Positions 47,761-59,338 are shown, counted from the first letter of the stretch. The stretch is DNA of 64,000 bases from Heterobilharzia americana (GCA_944470555.2 OX104131.1:15120515-15184514), one strand, 5' to 3'. The notes: generated by a model not told the origin, from the letters alone. Program-made: numbers and translations.

Positions 47761-48125
47761 TATTGATATGTATGACAATAAAATGTATGTTTGTTACAAC
47801 AATAAAAGTAACTATAACCAGTATGCACTATGAAAGACATGTATCTTCTGTTTCTTCTCATAAAACTGCCAGCTTTTATGCTCATGTACACTCACAAATA
47901 CGTAGAAAAGATATGCCTTCTTCGTCCATATATTCTGTCACTTTAAAGGTTGTGGCAATCCGCTATCAATATGTATAGATCTATATGTATACACTACTGT
48001 TAGATGTTCAATCACTGTTGAAATAGCCTACCTTCACAACTAAGTGGAACTGACAGATCCCTTGTAATGCATAGAAACTGTATGTGAATAATAGATTTAC
48101 ATGAGAACAGAATTTCGACAGTGAT
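47761..48125. other. No gene recognised
   Basis: A 71-codon frame (47763-47978) has no recognisable domain. Confidence 0.4.
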
Positions 48126-48129
48126 AAAA

Positions 48130-48250
48130 TAGAACTGCACTATATTTCTAGTGTTATATGTATCAGGCAGTTAAACAGTATTATTAACTAGATGGTGTTT
48201 CGGGTAGAATTTATTGCTTATAATCATATCAAGGTAATCATACGACTTTC
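48130..48250 (+). repeat. Penelope-like terminal repeat, diverged
   Basis: Contains a GTATTATTAACTAGATGG and GTTTCGGGTAGAATTTATT block, parallel to the palindrome arms at 35244-35451. Confidence 0.55.
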
Positions 48251-48279
48251 TGGTCTAGTTTTTATAATTGCATTGTTTT

Positions 48280-48870
48280 TTGTCCTTTGAATTGGTGTTG
48301 CATCACTTCAACTGCATGTATCAAGTGTCAATTCGATAAACTAAGCTTCAGTTATCAGTCTCTCGCTCTCCAACCAATCCAAGTTATGTTTTGATATTGT
48401 CACTGTCTCATCCGGCTAAGCTCTCTTCTAGACTTCTTATCCTACTACGGACCATCATTATATGTGTTAGCTGGATTTCTATATCCTACTACCCTAATTG
48501 ACGCCAGTTGACTGGTTTCATCTATATGTATTTGACCTCACAGTCATTACTTGGAATTTTGTTGAGCAAATTGTTTTGCTTAGTGGATGTTTCAGCCCCA
48601 CAAAGTTCCCCTCAAAGTGGATTTGTAGGTTCAAACCCAACTCTAATCTCTGCTGTATTAGAAAAACTTACGCAAGGCTTCTGATATGTCTTCTTTATCT
48701 CGTGGGAAAGTGGAGGGTGAACAATTCTTCTCTGTGATTTTGTTGCTAATGCTGTTGTGTATGCAATTTTGTTGCTCCTAGTGTTTTCAGTACTACTTTT
48801 TGCGTGTCGGTGGATAAACTCACAGGGGTAACTGTTGAATAATAATACATTCTTTATCAACAAATAACAT
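48280..48870 (-). pseudogene. Penelope-like 3' part with GIY-YIG trace (copy D)
   Basis: On the minus strand KIPSNDCEVKYI near 48500-48560 corresponds to the GIY-YIG entry of copy B (IPRNDCEVTYI). The higher-coordinate frame (48612-48890) corresponds to the linker between RT and nuclease. Stops follow the motif. A terminal-repeat-like stretch lies just left, at 48130-48250. Confidence 0.65.
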
Positions 48871-48929
48871 TGATTCACTACGTGATACATATATAAGACA
48901 ATACAATAATATATTTATTTCTGTAGTAG

Positions 48930-49115
48930 TATTATTCAAGGGCTGACATCCGTTGGAGAACGGCTGAAGACCTGAAGACACTGGACAGCTGTATTGCCCT
49001 AGTATGGGACTCCTCGGGAATATGCACACACGACCCCGTCAGGGCACAAACACACGACCTTTAGTTCTCACAGTAAACGTGTTTACTGTTCAGCCACAGG
49101 GTTGTAGTTGGGTCG
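48930..49115 (-). repeat. tRNA-like plus hammerhead repeat, decayed
   Basis: Minus strand: eroded tRNA-like head (49030-49110), hammerhead with stem III ACAGCTGT and stem I return strand intact, but core CCGAGGA (U4 to C) and GAAA changed to CAATA. Confidence 0.65.
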
Positions 49116-49234
49116 TCTATAATTGACTACCTCTTCCAATTAGTGATAAAGTGTGACTATCTTCAATCGGCATCCACTTCATTTATGACTGGTTGACTCA
49201 ACAGGTCACATGCTTCTCATCAGAACTTCGTGGT

Positions 49235-49350
49235 TGTTAGTCTGAACCGATGGGGAGTCTTATGCTAGGGCAAAACAGTTGTCCAGTGCTCCCAGTTTTT
49301 CAAAGATTCCCCAACTGATGTCAGTCTGTGATAAATACTAACGTCAAAAT
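49235..49350 (+). repeat. Partial hammerhead repeat, inverted relative to the previous copy
   Basis: Plus strand segment with a CTAGGGCAAAACAGTTGTCC block and the CAGTGCTCCCAG end of the family. It faces the copy at 48930-49115, giving an inverted pair like the one at 25475-25960. Confidence 0.6.
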
Positions 49351-49379
49351 AAATTCCCCATCAACCTCAAACTACAATA

Positions 49380-50593
49380 CACTTATTTTTGGTATAATAG
49401 CAGTAACGAACACCTTTGTATTCAAAGAATTTAAATGTTGTTTACATACTTTCTCTCTTTATCCGGTTATGCATCCAAACAGATGTAGATGTGGTGATTA
49501 TCTTCAATCTAGAAAATAATAAGATCAGGCAACATCATGAAAATATGCATCTGTCTCGGAATAAGTAACAGTTGAGTCATTCATGCACATAGCTTAGATT
49601 AGTCGAAAATACCGACTGTATGCACATTACATGTGTTGTCTTCAAGTGTACAACTTTAATTGGTTTAAAGTAAACCTATGTCCCCTTTCTTTTCAAATTT
49701 AGCTGAATTTTGTTTACATTCACTTAAACAATTATTTATTATTGAGCCTATAAACAAATATTCGAAACTTACGGATATCAACTGATTGTTCTGTTTTTCT
49801 TCAGCATGACGCCTTCTCTGCATGTATGATATGAATCAGTGTTAAATAATTAGCAGAGGTTAATTAAGCTATTATTCACCAAAATGGCCAAGACGAAAAT
49901 GGGTAAATACATTCAGTACATTGTTTGTATGTAACTCATTTCAAACCATACTCATTCACTTTCCAGTTTCGACTCCTTTACGCATCCCCCTACAACAGCA
50001 TACTTATCTGCAAGCTAGACGGAAACCTATCAATCGCTGGTCGTTACGTTTTGGTGATGGGGGTGGGATCTAGTTGGTTAGGGAGACTGGCACTCACCAG
50101 CAGCCTTCCCCTTGAATGTTACTTGAACCAGCTTCAAACACCATGTCTAGCCTTTAACTTACCCGAAAAAGGTGCTTTTTTACTGGAAGGAGCAGTATAA
50201 TGCAGTTTGACTCATACACTTATCAGTTTAGACCCGTATACCCACCCACTACAACAACGTACGCACCTAGAGGCTAAACAATAACTTATCAACAGCCTGT
50301 TCGTTACACGTGATTGGATCAATGTATCAGAAAATTTATGCACAGTCTTCACATGGTGATGATGTTACACTGCCAAATACCAATTCAGCCCTAAGCATAC
50401 GGATTTATGTTGACAATTAGAACATCCAAGAGTTATACAAAAAACCGTAGTTAAGGTGTTGTAAATAAACCCTCATTTTTGGTGTTCTGGTCCTGACAAA
50501 GGTGTCTCAAAAGGCACTGAAACTTTTGATCGAGTTTGGTTTCTATCGGAGAACAATAGTTTTCAAATCACTTCACAATATAACCTGTTCCAC
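49380..50593. other. No gene recognised; weak direct repeat
   Basis: Two stretches near 49975-50060 and 50230-50315 share CTACAACA and a following TATCAA..GTCGTTACG-like block, suggesting an old tandem duplication with a period of about 255 bases. A 91-codon frame at 49925-50200 has no recognisable domain. Confidence 0.35.
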
Positions 50594-50834
50594 ATTACCC
50601 ACCTGGTTAACTAGTTCACTAGTTACTAGCCGGTCATAAGCCCGGATAAAGAGGGAAGGTTAGGCATACGGCTAGAAACCCTACCCCGTAAAACCAGTCC
50701 AATCGCTAAAGAAACTTCAAAGTATAAAGAAAATGTAAAAAATGAAAACAAACTTATTCCTCGCTGGAATAGACGAAATGACGCCAGTTGGTGAAAGCCT
50801 TCTAGAAGCAAATCTGCAGACGTGTCTTCTCTCC

Positions 50835-51657
50835 CTCGATGAAAAGGAAAGTGGGAAAAGGAACATGGAAAGTCCGAACGATGTTTGAAGTTGGCTGGCA
50901 AGGCTTCCCAGATTGCCAAAGAGATGAGAAGTTATAGCATAGAAGTGCTAGGAATCTGCGAAAGCAGATGAAATGGAAGTGGACTGTCTCAACTGTCAAC
51001 TCGAGAGGCAATAATCTACCCCAATGTTGTCAACCAAACAACAACCACGTGCACACTGAGTTTGGGAGTGGCTAACATGATGTCTTCAAAAGCATCGAAA
51101 GCTCCCATGTAGTGAGAACCAATCTCCTCCTCCAGGATCATGATAGCTAGATTCAACTGAAAAGGAAGAAAAGTCACAATCATTCAATGCTACGCTACGC
51201 GCCTAGAAAAAAATGCAGATGAAGAGAAGGCGGAATTCTACAGACAACTGCAATCAAAACTGTCTAAGACTCCAGTTGGCGACATCAAAATTCTAATGGG
51301 TGAGGTGACACGAATGCCAAAATGGAAGCGGACGACACAGGAAGAGAACCAATCATGGGTCGAGAACTACTCAGTTAAATGAACAAGAGTGGAGAACTGT
51401 ATTCAAAATTCTACGCATTTAATGATTCGGTGATTGCAGGCAATGTGTACAAACACAAGGATATTCACAAAGCGACATGGATTTCACCTGATGGACACAC
51501 CGAAAATCAGATCGACTTCATCTCCCTCTCAAGAAAATGGAAACGCAGCCTACTGGACACAAGATCAAGGAGGGGAGCAGATGTAGGTTCACACCACTCA
51601 CTATCTAATGCAAGAAACCTTCAAAACAAAGTTGAAAGGCTTCAAAGATGCTGGTGA
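50835..51657 (+). pseudogene. SR2-like AP endonuclease, broken
   Basis: Starts with KGTWKVRTM (family GTWNVRTM) and ends in the 92-codon frame at 51379-51657 containing ATWISPDGHTENQIDFI and DVGSHHSL. The family motif is SDH; here the catalytic Asp is His. Several stops lie between the two blocks. The minus-strand copy at 10733-11584 lost a different residue of the same triplet. Confidence 0.8.
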
Positions 51658-51931
51658 TAGACCACAGTTCAGGTTGAAGACCCAGAATAGAAACTGAACA
51701 GAAGGACGAAACTTCATAGGACATCTTCACATCAGCCAGCCATCAGGACAAAATGGGAGATATCAGGCAACATCCCCGAGGAAACCTGCTTGGAAGAACA
51801 CTGCAACTCTTTGAAAGAGATGTGGAAGGGAACCTGCATAACCGTATTAGTAATGAAGAAAAAGCAAGACAAGGAATGGATCTACATGGGCACATGGAGG
51901 TTGATAGAAGAGTGAAGCAGAAGATGAACCA

Positions 51932-51951
51932 GTGCAGTGCAGTGCAGTGCA
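51932..51951 (+). repeat. CAGTG-type microsatellite inside the SR2-like copy
   Basis: Four successive CAGTG units between the endonuclease and RT parts of the element; not seen at the matching place of the copy at 8661-11770. Confidence 0.75.
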
Positions 51952-52319
51952 TGGATAAACGACGGAAAGAGGAACTGACTACAACATATAAAAGATTACA
52001 CTGGACAAAGAAGTGAAGAGGACTACGCGGAAAGACAAAAGACACTTCTACGATACACTGGCAAGTCAAACAGAACGGGCTGCAGGTAGGAGAGATCTGA
52101 CAACGCGATATCAAATAACTAGATTGCCATCTGGAAAGGGATCAACACAAATGAAACCAATGAAAAGTAATGAAGGAAACTTAGTTACCCAAGAGGAGGA
52201 ACAAGGGGAACGATGGGCTGACCACTTCAGCAAACTCTTGAGTCGACCACCACCAACACCTCCTGCAACTCGTCCAGAAGTACCACCAGCAGCCCAGCCA
52301 CAGAATTACCAGTGAACAC

Positions 52320-53302
52320 AAGCCCTTCGACAAAGGTAGAAGTGGAGTCCTGAAAGCCATAAAGCTGCTGAAATGCGGGAAAGCAGCAGGACGAGATGGA
52401 ATTCCTCTAGAAGCACTGAGAAGAGACACAGAGATGGCAGTGGACAAGCTCACACCACTATTGCAGAAGGTTTGTAAGGAAGAGAAGATACCTGAGGATT
52501 GACTGGAAGAAGGGCTACCTTGTCAAAATTCCAAAGAAGGGTGAATGACCTAATTCTTCGCAAGAACTGACGGGGAGTCGTGCTTCTAACCACTCAAAGC
52601 AAAATACTAGGCTGCATCATCCTGGAGAGACTGAAAGATGAGCTGAATTCCAAACTAAGAGCGGAACAGGCTGGCTTCAGTAAACACAAATCATGTGCGG
52701 ATCAAATTGCAACGCAATGCTACGCTTTGCCTCATCTTAAAACAGAGCATAGAATGGCAGTCAACTGTGTACCTGTGCCTCAACTTCATCGATTTAGAAC
52801 AGGCCTTCGAAAGCGTCGACCGAGATGTGATTTGGCAGGCGGTTGCTTCAACACTACGGTTTTAGTGCCACAAAGCTTTATCAACCTCATTCAACAGCTA
52901 TATGATGATGCCACATGCCAGGTGATTCACAATGTTAAGCTCAGTGATGCCTTTGAATTGAAGACAAGAGTAAGACAAGACTGCATACCTCCACCCATGA
53001 TCTTCCTGATTGTGGTCAGCTGAACTGGACCATGCAGCAACCTGTGAGGAGGGAGAAGATGGGCATACTCTTGGTGCACCGATGAAAAGCGACTAGAATA
53101 TTTGGATTTCGTGGATGATTCATGTCTAATGTCACACAAACTCGAAGATGTGCAGGTGGAACCAGTGAGTTTGCAGAAGAGGCGAGGCAGCGAAGGTGGG
53201 ACTTCAAGTGAATGTAGAGGCGACGGAGTTGATGAAGATATCAAACTTACAATAGCATCAACAACAAGCATCATTCACCATGGACGGGAGAAATGTCAAT
53301 GA
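52320..53302 (+). pseudogene. SR2-like reverse transcriptase, broken
   Basis: Entry AIKLLKCGKAAGRDGIPLEAL near 52345-52415, then LRAEQAGFSKHKSCADQIATQ in the frame at 52580-53023, then QLYDDATCQVIHN and PPMIFLIVVS. The palm box lies in the frame at 53102-53302 and reads LDFVDDSCLMSH, with both Asp residues kept. Frameshifts separate the parts. This copy retains the roughly 210-base segment missing from 8661-11770. Confidence 0.8.
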
Positions 53303-53900
53303 AGTAATCTCTTCCACCCAGCTACCTAGGCAGCATCGTTTCAACTACTGGCGGCACAGATGAGTATATCAAACCCAGGATCGGAAAGACAGCAAGACAG
53401 GCTTTCATCAACCTGAAACCAGTATGGAGATCTACTCCACTCAGCATAAAGCGTGAACGAGATCCGAATTTTCAAGTCAGTGCTTTTATGTGATTGTTTA
53501 GAAACTTGGCGCGTTACGAAAAGCATTTCCAACAAACTACATACATACATGAACAGCTTCTGCCTACGCTCACCCGATACTGAAGATCAGATGGCGAGAA
53601 AGAATTAAAAACAAAGAACTCTGGGAACGAACCAACCAAGAACCCATTGCCGAAATAACAGGCAGAAGAAAGTGGGCATGGATCGGGCATACACTAAGAG
53701 GACCGTTTGGGGACATCATGCGTCAGGCCAGGCCGTCGAGTGGGACCCAAAAGGGAAGCGACGAGTTGGGCGTCCTAGTCGAGGGTGACATGAAGGAATA
53801 AATGAAAGCTTCTGGGCAGTCGTGAAATCAGGTTGAAAAGACTGCAGAGTAGAGAGTGAAATGGTGACGTGTTACTGAAGCTCTATTTTCCACTAAGAAC
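53303..53900 (+). pseudogene. SR2-like C-terminal tail
   Basis: Broken frames with GGTDEYIKPRIGKTARQAFI, ETWRVTKSISNKL and RKWAWIGHTLRGP, corresponding to the tail of the other SR2-like copies. Confidence 0.75.
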
Positions 53901-53925
53901 CCAGGGACAAATAAAAATAAATCAA

Positions 53926-56793
53926 TAATGTGACTAAAGAATTCGACCAAAAATATTTTCTGCTGATTTGACTGATTTCTATGTTGAGTTAAATAAAACT
54001 GGAATTTCAGATCATAAAGAAAATGCTACCTAACTGGTAAAGTGTACAGTCATGGAGTTAATGATTTGCTTTTGTTGGATAAGTTAACTGCAAATTATCG
54101 GCAAGCCATCTGAGCCATTTATTAGTTGTACAGTGAATTGTTTAATTCAGGGCTGAATCACTGCGTGAGTTGAGGTCCTAACTGTTGTTCTTAGACAATC
54201 TGGTACTTTAATATGAGTATGTTTCACAATCCGGTGGTAAGCTAAGTCTTAAACATAAGAACAGTAAATTGCTCGTTAAAACCCTCTTAACACTAACAGT
54301 TGTGTACAATCACTGATGCTTATCGGTTGTATGTTCTGTTAGTTGATAACACATGCGGCACTGCTAATAACATATATTACTCATTGAATGGTTACCAGTG
54401 AAAAGTCTGTCAACAACCCAGTTGACTTGTAAGAAACCAATGTATTGTGCACTTGTGAGTTTTTAATGTAAATAAACATTCCTAAAGTTTACATTGCCAA
54501 ATAGTGTGGGCTGAACAATCATCAATGGAAGGAATTTCTATTTCTCGCATTTAGTGAAGAGATTACATGAGTAGTACAGAGTAGTAGACAAGGTAAAAAA
54601 ATCACCCAGTAAGGCTGCAAGGCTGTATCGACTGAGGTAGCTTTGTTACGAGTCGTGTGTAAAGAAACGCCGTATAATCCAGTTAACAATGTAAACTGAA
54701 GCTCAAGCTTGTTGGTGACCAGAACAAAATATGGTACCAGTCTTTGAAATCTCCAGCTTTCAGTTTTAGTTATGTAAGGATATGCAGGCTGCTTCTTGGC
54801 TGGGATCATCAAGGTGATGGGAGTATGCTACGAAGCGTACAACTTCATCTGACTCATTTCTTCTCTTGGTTCTAGATTTATGTTTATCTGCCTATCTTAA
54901 AGCATCCAGAGATCAATCAGTCCCTTGAATATCACTAGAAGAACTCAGCGTTAACTGTCAATTGGCTGAGATAAATTTCTCTATGTTATGGTTAGAAAAC
55001 ACAGGTTAAGAGAAACAAGAGATACGTGGCAAAGACAAGGAATCAGTGTCGTCGTATACCATGGATTTATTAATGTTCGAAAAATGCTTTTATTGTACTG
55101 TAATATAATGGGTGACTAGTAACACATTCAACATGAAGCCTGGAGGAACAGATCGCATTCTGTTTGATATTATAGGCACACTATTTTTGAACTGTCACAC
55201 TAAAAGCGAGAGACAATATTCCAGTGTTTTATGGTTCATAATGATTACCTAGTTGATGTCATTTTTTGGTAAGAATTGCATCGACATCAATCCTGTAGTA
55301 AAAAATTGAGCCTCAGTTCTCAACAATAAAGTTTCATTCTGGAGTTGATAGCATGCTACGCCACCAAACAGGATGAGAAGCTCTGAAAGATATCTTCCAT
55401 TGCAGCGGTGAATCATCGAAGAATAACCAGTATCGTGCTCAAATTGCATATTGTTGATAGAGTTCTATCAGTTAATTCAAAAATTTTTTCCACTTATCTG
55501 AATGATTAGGCATCATATCTAGTCTCAGATGGTTAGTGGCCGATCAACAGGAGGTCTTCATTCAATCTGGATTTCGTCATGATCATTAGTAGGCAATCAC
55601 GCGTGTATTTATCGCATCAACCAAAGGTATGCTAACTGGTAGGTCGGAGTTTTCATTGTACTCAGTACCAAAGTAAATAGTAATAACCTAAAGGGGGTTT
55701 GACAACACAGTTTCAAAGCCTGTGTGTGACTGAGACATTGAATAAGACGTCTTTAAGTGTTTCAGACATCTTGAGTTTTTTTGAGACTACAAACATAGTA
55801 TACCGTCGTGATCTTAGCCTGCTTCCATCAATGGATGGCTGGCTACATTACAGGCTATCGATCAATTTCGGTGAGCGCACATATAAGTACCGTGATATTC
55901 ATTGTTATCCAACTACCAGTCAACTATATAGTTTATTGTAGACGACCGAACATGTCTCGCTGATAGTTTCTACTCACAATTATCACAAAATTATCTGATT
56001 TACCAGAGATGTGCTCACGTATCAGTGCAAGAATTCATATTGCGCTATTTGAATGCATTTCATTGTATACGTACTTTAGGACAGTATACCTTCGATTGCT
56101 ATTCTCATCCACCAGTAAAGAAATCACAGGAGGAATGATCTAGGAACCTAAAGAACAAGATGCATTACTATCAAGTAATATGATGTCATCGCGTCCGTTA
56201 GTTTCATTAAAGCTTTGCTGATGCAAACAAATAATCAATTTAAGGAGTGAACACATCAAAGAGAATGAATTTTAGCAAACAGCGAACCTAGCGAGGATTG
56301 CTTCCTGCTGGTTTGAAACCTCTGGAAACACTTGCTGACAATTGGAAATCAACTTTGAATTTCACTTCCTATTACTTTTAGTAGTAATCTAAAATGGCAG
56401 GCTGAAGATCCTGATCCTTATCAAGTATTTATTTTTGAGTAAGCTAAGCTCGATACTATTATTTTTATGTCTGGTGTTAGAAGTCATCTGTCAGGAAGGC
56501 CTACTTGTTCTAGATTTCCTGTCTGTTGGCTCAAATCAGCAGGCTGTATGTGTACACATGAGGAAACTGTTATTCTCTGGGTGATTTGAAACTACATGAC
56601 TCGATAAGGAAGTCGAAGGGAGACTCTACTGCCAAGCTATTTGGACCACAACTGATCTCCCTCACTTTGATCTATAGATTTCGGTCAGTGCTGAGGATGG
56701 AGGACTAAACACTTACTTTATTTACCAATTGGTGATCGAGTTTTAAGCAGTGTAAATATGAAAGTTTCTCAAGTGATATTTTTACTCTTACAG
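53926..56793. other. No gene recognised; probable intron or upstream of afadin-like exon
   Basis: No exon with an afadin-like N-terminus (the region before the RA domain) was recognised here. Frames at 54522-54812 (-), 55249-55449 (-) and 55699-55941 (+) have no recognisable domain. The polypyrimidine tract and AG of the next exon end at 56793. Confidence 0.5.
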
Positions 56794-56989
56794 CGCAATG
56801 AATTCAGTGGTGTGGTACGTTTCTTTTTCCGTGGAGATGATGGAAAATATCAAAGCAAGTGTTTACGTATCACTAATACAGCTACTGCAAGACATTTAGT
56901 CAATGTACTCGTGGAAAAATTTCATCCAGATTTACGTATGCTTACTGCTGGGCGCTATGCAATATATGAATATCATACAAATACTGGAG
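56794..56989 (+). CDS. AFDN: Afadin/canoe homologue, RA1-domain exon (first part)
   Basis: Afadin (canoe in flies) is a large adaptor at cell-cell junctions that binds Ras/Rap GTPases through two N-terminal RA domains and links adhesion proteins to actin. This exon encodes 65 codons plus one base: NEFSGVVRFFF, then KCLRITNTATARHL, then LVEKFHPDLRML and YAIYEYHTNTG. The order and spacing equal those of the afadin RA1 domain (FHGVMRFYF ... TKCIRV ... EKFRPDMRML ... YSLYEVH). The acceptor is a pyrimidine-rich run ending in CAG at 56791-56793, and the exon starts in phase 0. The donor is GTAGAG at 56990. The next exon completes the split Glu codon exactly. An upstream in-frame ATG at 56758 lies in the pyrimidine tract and is not taken as the start. 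Confidence 0.9.
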
Positions 56990-57139
56990 GTAGAGATACT
57001 TGTGGAATAATATAACTTATGAATCAGTAATTGATTATTGATATCTTTAAATTTACTTTATTGGCGTTTTTATTAATAAGTGTTAGGATGCATTTAAATT
57101 AAAGATTAAAGAATGAGTGAAACTGAATGCTACATAGTT

Positions 57140-57310
57140 GGTATTGTTGATGGATAGTGGCTTGCAGTTGGATCCAGGATCCATTCCTTGTCCTATTTGG
57201 GACTTGTCTGCTGGATGTATGTGCTTTCCAGTAGACGGTGTTGTTCCCGCTAAGACACACTACAGCATTATTCACTGGACCAGTGAGTAACGATAGCCAC
57301 TCCTTTTACA
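57140..57310 (-). mobile_element. SM-alpha-like SINE in afadin-like intron
   Basis: Minus strand: tRNA-like head (57240-57300, eroded), stem II GTCC/GGAC intact with CAAATA-type loop, stem I ATCCAG/CTGGAT intact, but the core reads CAGACAA and GAAA reads AAGG. The helices are kept while the catalytic bases are lost. Confidence 0.7.
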
Positions 57311-58189
57311 TTACAGTCTTTGGTGTTATAACATCTGCGTCATCTGCGTCACTGATTGAACGGAATTGATCGGTCAATATTGGCACATGGGCTGCTGTGC
57401 AGATGCTTCAATATTGCTGGTATTTTTCACAGGCCAATTCAGTCTATGTCAGTCAATGACAGATACACAAGCTACAGCGTCAACGACTGCAAGTGATTTA
57501 CGTTCAACCAATCAAGGTAGTTAGTGACTTTTAATTGGTCACCATTAAGATAAGTGGGGCGGATTATCGATACTTTTCGCCTCAAGTCCTAAATTATGCA
57601 TGATTTCCTAAATCTTTTAAGTTCCTGATCTCAATCGTCCGTCAACATTGAGTGAATCACTTCACGTTCTATCGCCATAAGGTTTTTCATCAGTTTTTAT
57701 TGATATGACTGATAAAGTATTTGTAGGATGTGACGGTACTTGGTATCGCTGCTGGTCGTTCTGTATTTATGGTTCAAACAAAGATACCTTGTAAATTATA
57801 ATACATAAACTAAGAAAAAACCCAATGTCGAATGCTGTAGAGGAAATGTGATTTACCCAATCGTCACCAGTGTTAATTTTACTACCGGTAGGTTTATTCA
57901 AAAAAGCCAAAAAAGCAATCGATTTCTTAATAATTAAATCAACTTAGATATTTCTTTTCATTCGTTGATTAATGAATCACATAAACAGCACATATTTTTG
58001 GTCTGTTGTTGTTGGTCATGTTAGTGAACAGCGAATTCTTTAGTAACCGCTTTTCGTCTTGTCTGTGTCTCAATTGTCAGTGGTTAGGGCAGGAAACTAT
58101 TTGGCGTACTCAACAGTTATAGATGACATAAGTACTGAAATCTAGTGCATAGTAGTTTCTTCCTCTTTCTCAGCATTCATCTATATGGA

Positions 58190-58760
58190 GTCATCCTGTG
58201 AAAAAAGTGAGTACGATCAATTGGCTTGATCAGTTTAAAGATAAACAGATAGACAAGATCACACACACAACTGTATCAGTTCAAGTTGTCACACTTCAAA
58301 GTAGCACTCAAGGAACAAGTGAATGGAAAAAGACATATCAAGGCGGACAAACATGTATCGGAGGAAAGAGAAGTTTAGTGAAAATACACACAAGATATCA
58401 TAAGTTGAATACACCTGACATTGTGATTGATTTTCAGACATTTCACCAAGAATCCCTAACCATTGATTCCTATCATCTCAGAGACCTGCAACCCTATAGT
58501 CTATGCTTCCACACATGGCTGAGACCAACATTCAGAGACTTCATGGATTGATGCCATGCCTTGATGTCACCACCGTGAGCCTTCTTCTAAAGTAACTCAA
58601 CTCCCCCTAGCATTACTTGTAGAAGTTCGCGGTGATTCAGGATACGTAACATATGTTCAAGCCATCCCAATTACTGAAGGGTTCACAACCTCATCGGTTA
58701 ACTTGTCTTCGTCGCCTGACCTCAACACGAAATGCTGAAAAAAAAACAGTGTCACATTTT
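58190..58760 (-). mobile_element. RTE-clade element tail in afadin-like intron
   Basis: On the minus strand a degraded form of RWLGHVLRM (58650-58690) leads through a GG(V/I)...W.Q..K.L region to NQWLGILGEMSENQSQCQV near 58430-58470, then the family 3' UTR. The 117-codon + strand frame at 58198-58551 is antisense to this. Confidence 0.65.
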
Positions 58761-59219
58761 CCTTAAATCCAGCTGAATTTTTGTCCATTACATATAAAAT
58801 TCAATCAATGACCTAAGTGAATTGGCACTAGTGTACGAAGTTGTTGATGTGTTCTGGGTGAAAACATCTGAAAGTAGGCCAGGACTAAACTTATTGAGTT
58901 ATTTGGATGCATTGCATTGTATGCACTGATAACTTTTTTTGATTTCCTGCTGTAAAGTGGGACATCATCACCAACTGGGATTCATTTCAAATATGTTGGT
59001 TCTCTGACTTTTATAAAAATGAAACTCTATCATATCCATCTCAACCTGGCCAGTCAGTTTCATCTTTAGTTAAACAGGAACTTACCTACCCAACATCTAT
59101 GTAGACTGATAATGATATCCAACTTGACTGCAAATCGTCAAGTCGGCAACAGTTTAGTTTAGACAATGTCTTCATCCAAACCTTATTCAATTGACACATA
59201 ATGTTGTTCATACCTTTAG

Positions 59220-59338
59220 AACGCCGTCTAGGTGCTGATGAAGCACCCTTACTCGTACAATTGGATTGGACAACTGAAAATCAAGAAGGACGTTTTATTT
59301 TGCGTGATGAATCTAAGCCACAGACAATACAAAGACTT
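59220..59338 (+). CDS. AFDN: Afadin/canoe homologue, RA1-domain exon (second part)
   Basis: Two bases complete the Glu codon from the previous exon, then 39 codons read RRLGADEAPLLVQLDW, TTENQEGRFILRDES and KPQTIQRL. This matches the end of afadin RA1 (ERRLDIDEKPLVVQLNW ... EGRFVLKNE). The acceptor is a T-rich run ending TTTAG at 59219. The donor is a consensus GTAAGT at 59339, and the exon ends in phase 0. The following exon, which in afadin encodes a Lys-rich linker and the second RA domain, was not recognised up to 64000, so the next intron should be longer than 4.6 kb. Confidence 0.9.

Larger units (their letters stand above)
50594..53925 (+). mobile_element. SR2-like RTE-clade retrotransposon, near full length
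   Basis: About 3.3 kb on the + strand: 5' end resembling that of 8661-11770, endonuclease, RT with the palm region, tail, and an AAAT-rich 3' end near 53905-53925. The ends are approximate and no target duplication was recognised. All frames contain stops, so the copy is dead, but no large deletion is seen. Confidence 0.85.
56990..59219 (+). other. AFDN: Afadin-like phase-1 intron, 2230 bases
   Basis: Begins GTAG and ends TTTAG. It holds an antisense SM-alpha-like SINE (57140-57310) and an antisense RTE tail (58190-58760). Splicing joins G to AA to make a Glu codon, giving a GERRL junction as in afadin. Confidence 0.85.

Noticed and set aside
48104..48120. CRISPR array or bacterial operon features anywhere in the window
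   Set aside because: No regularly spaced short direct repeats or operon-like gene series were seen; sequence is animal-like throughout.
56758..56793. In-frame ATG before the afadin-like exon, giving a signal-peptide-like MKVSQVIFLLLQ
   Set aside because: The stretch is a pyrimidine-rich splice acceptor ending in CAG, and afadin similarity begins directly after it. The hydrophobic look comes from the T-rich tract.
58198..58551. 117-codon + strand ORF in the afadin-like intron
   Set aside because: It is antisense to an RTE tail shared with 38080-38600 and 46430-46890, and has no domain of its own.
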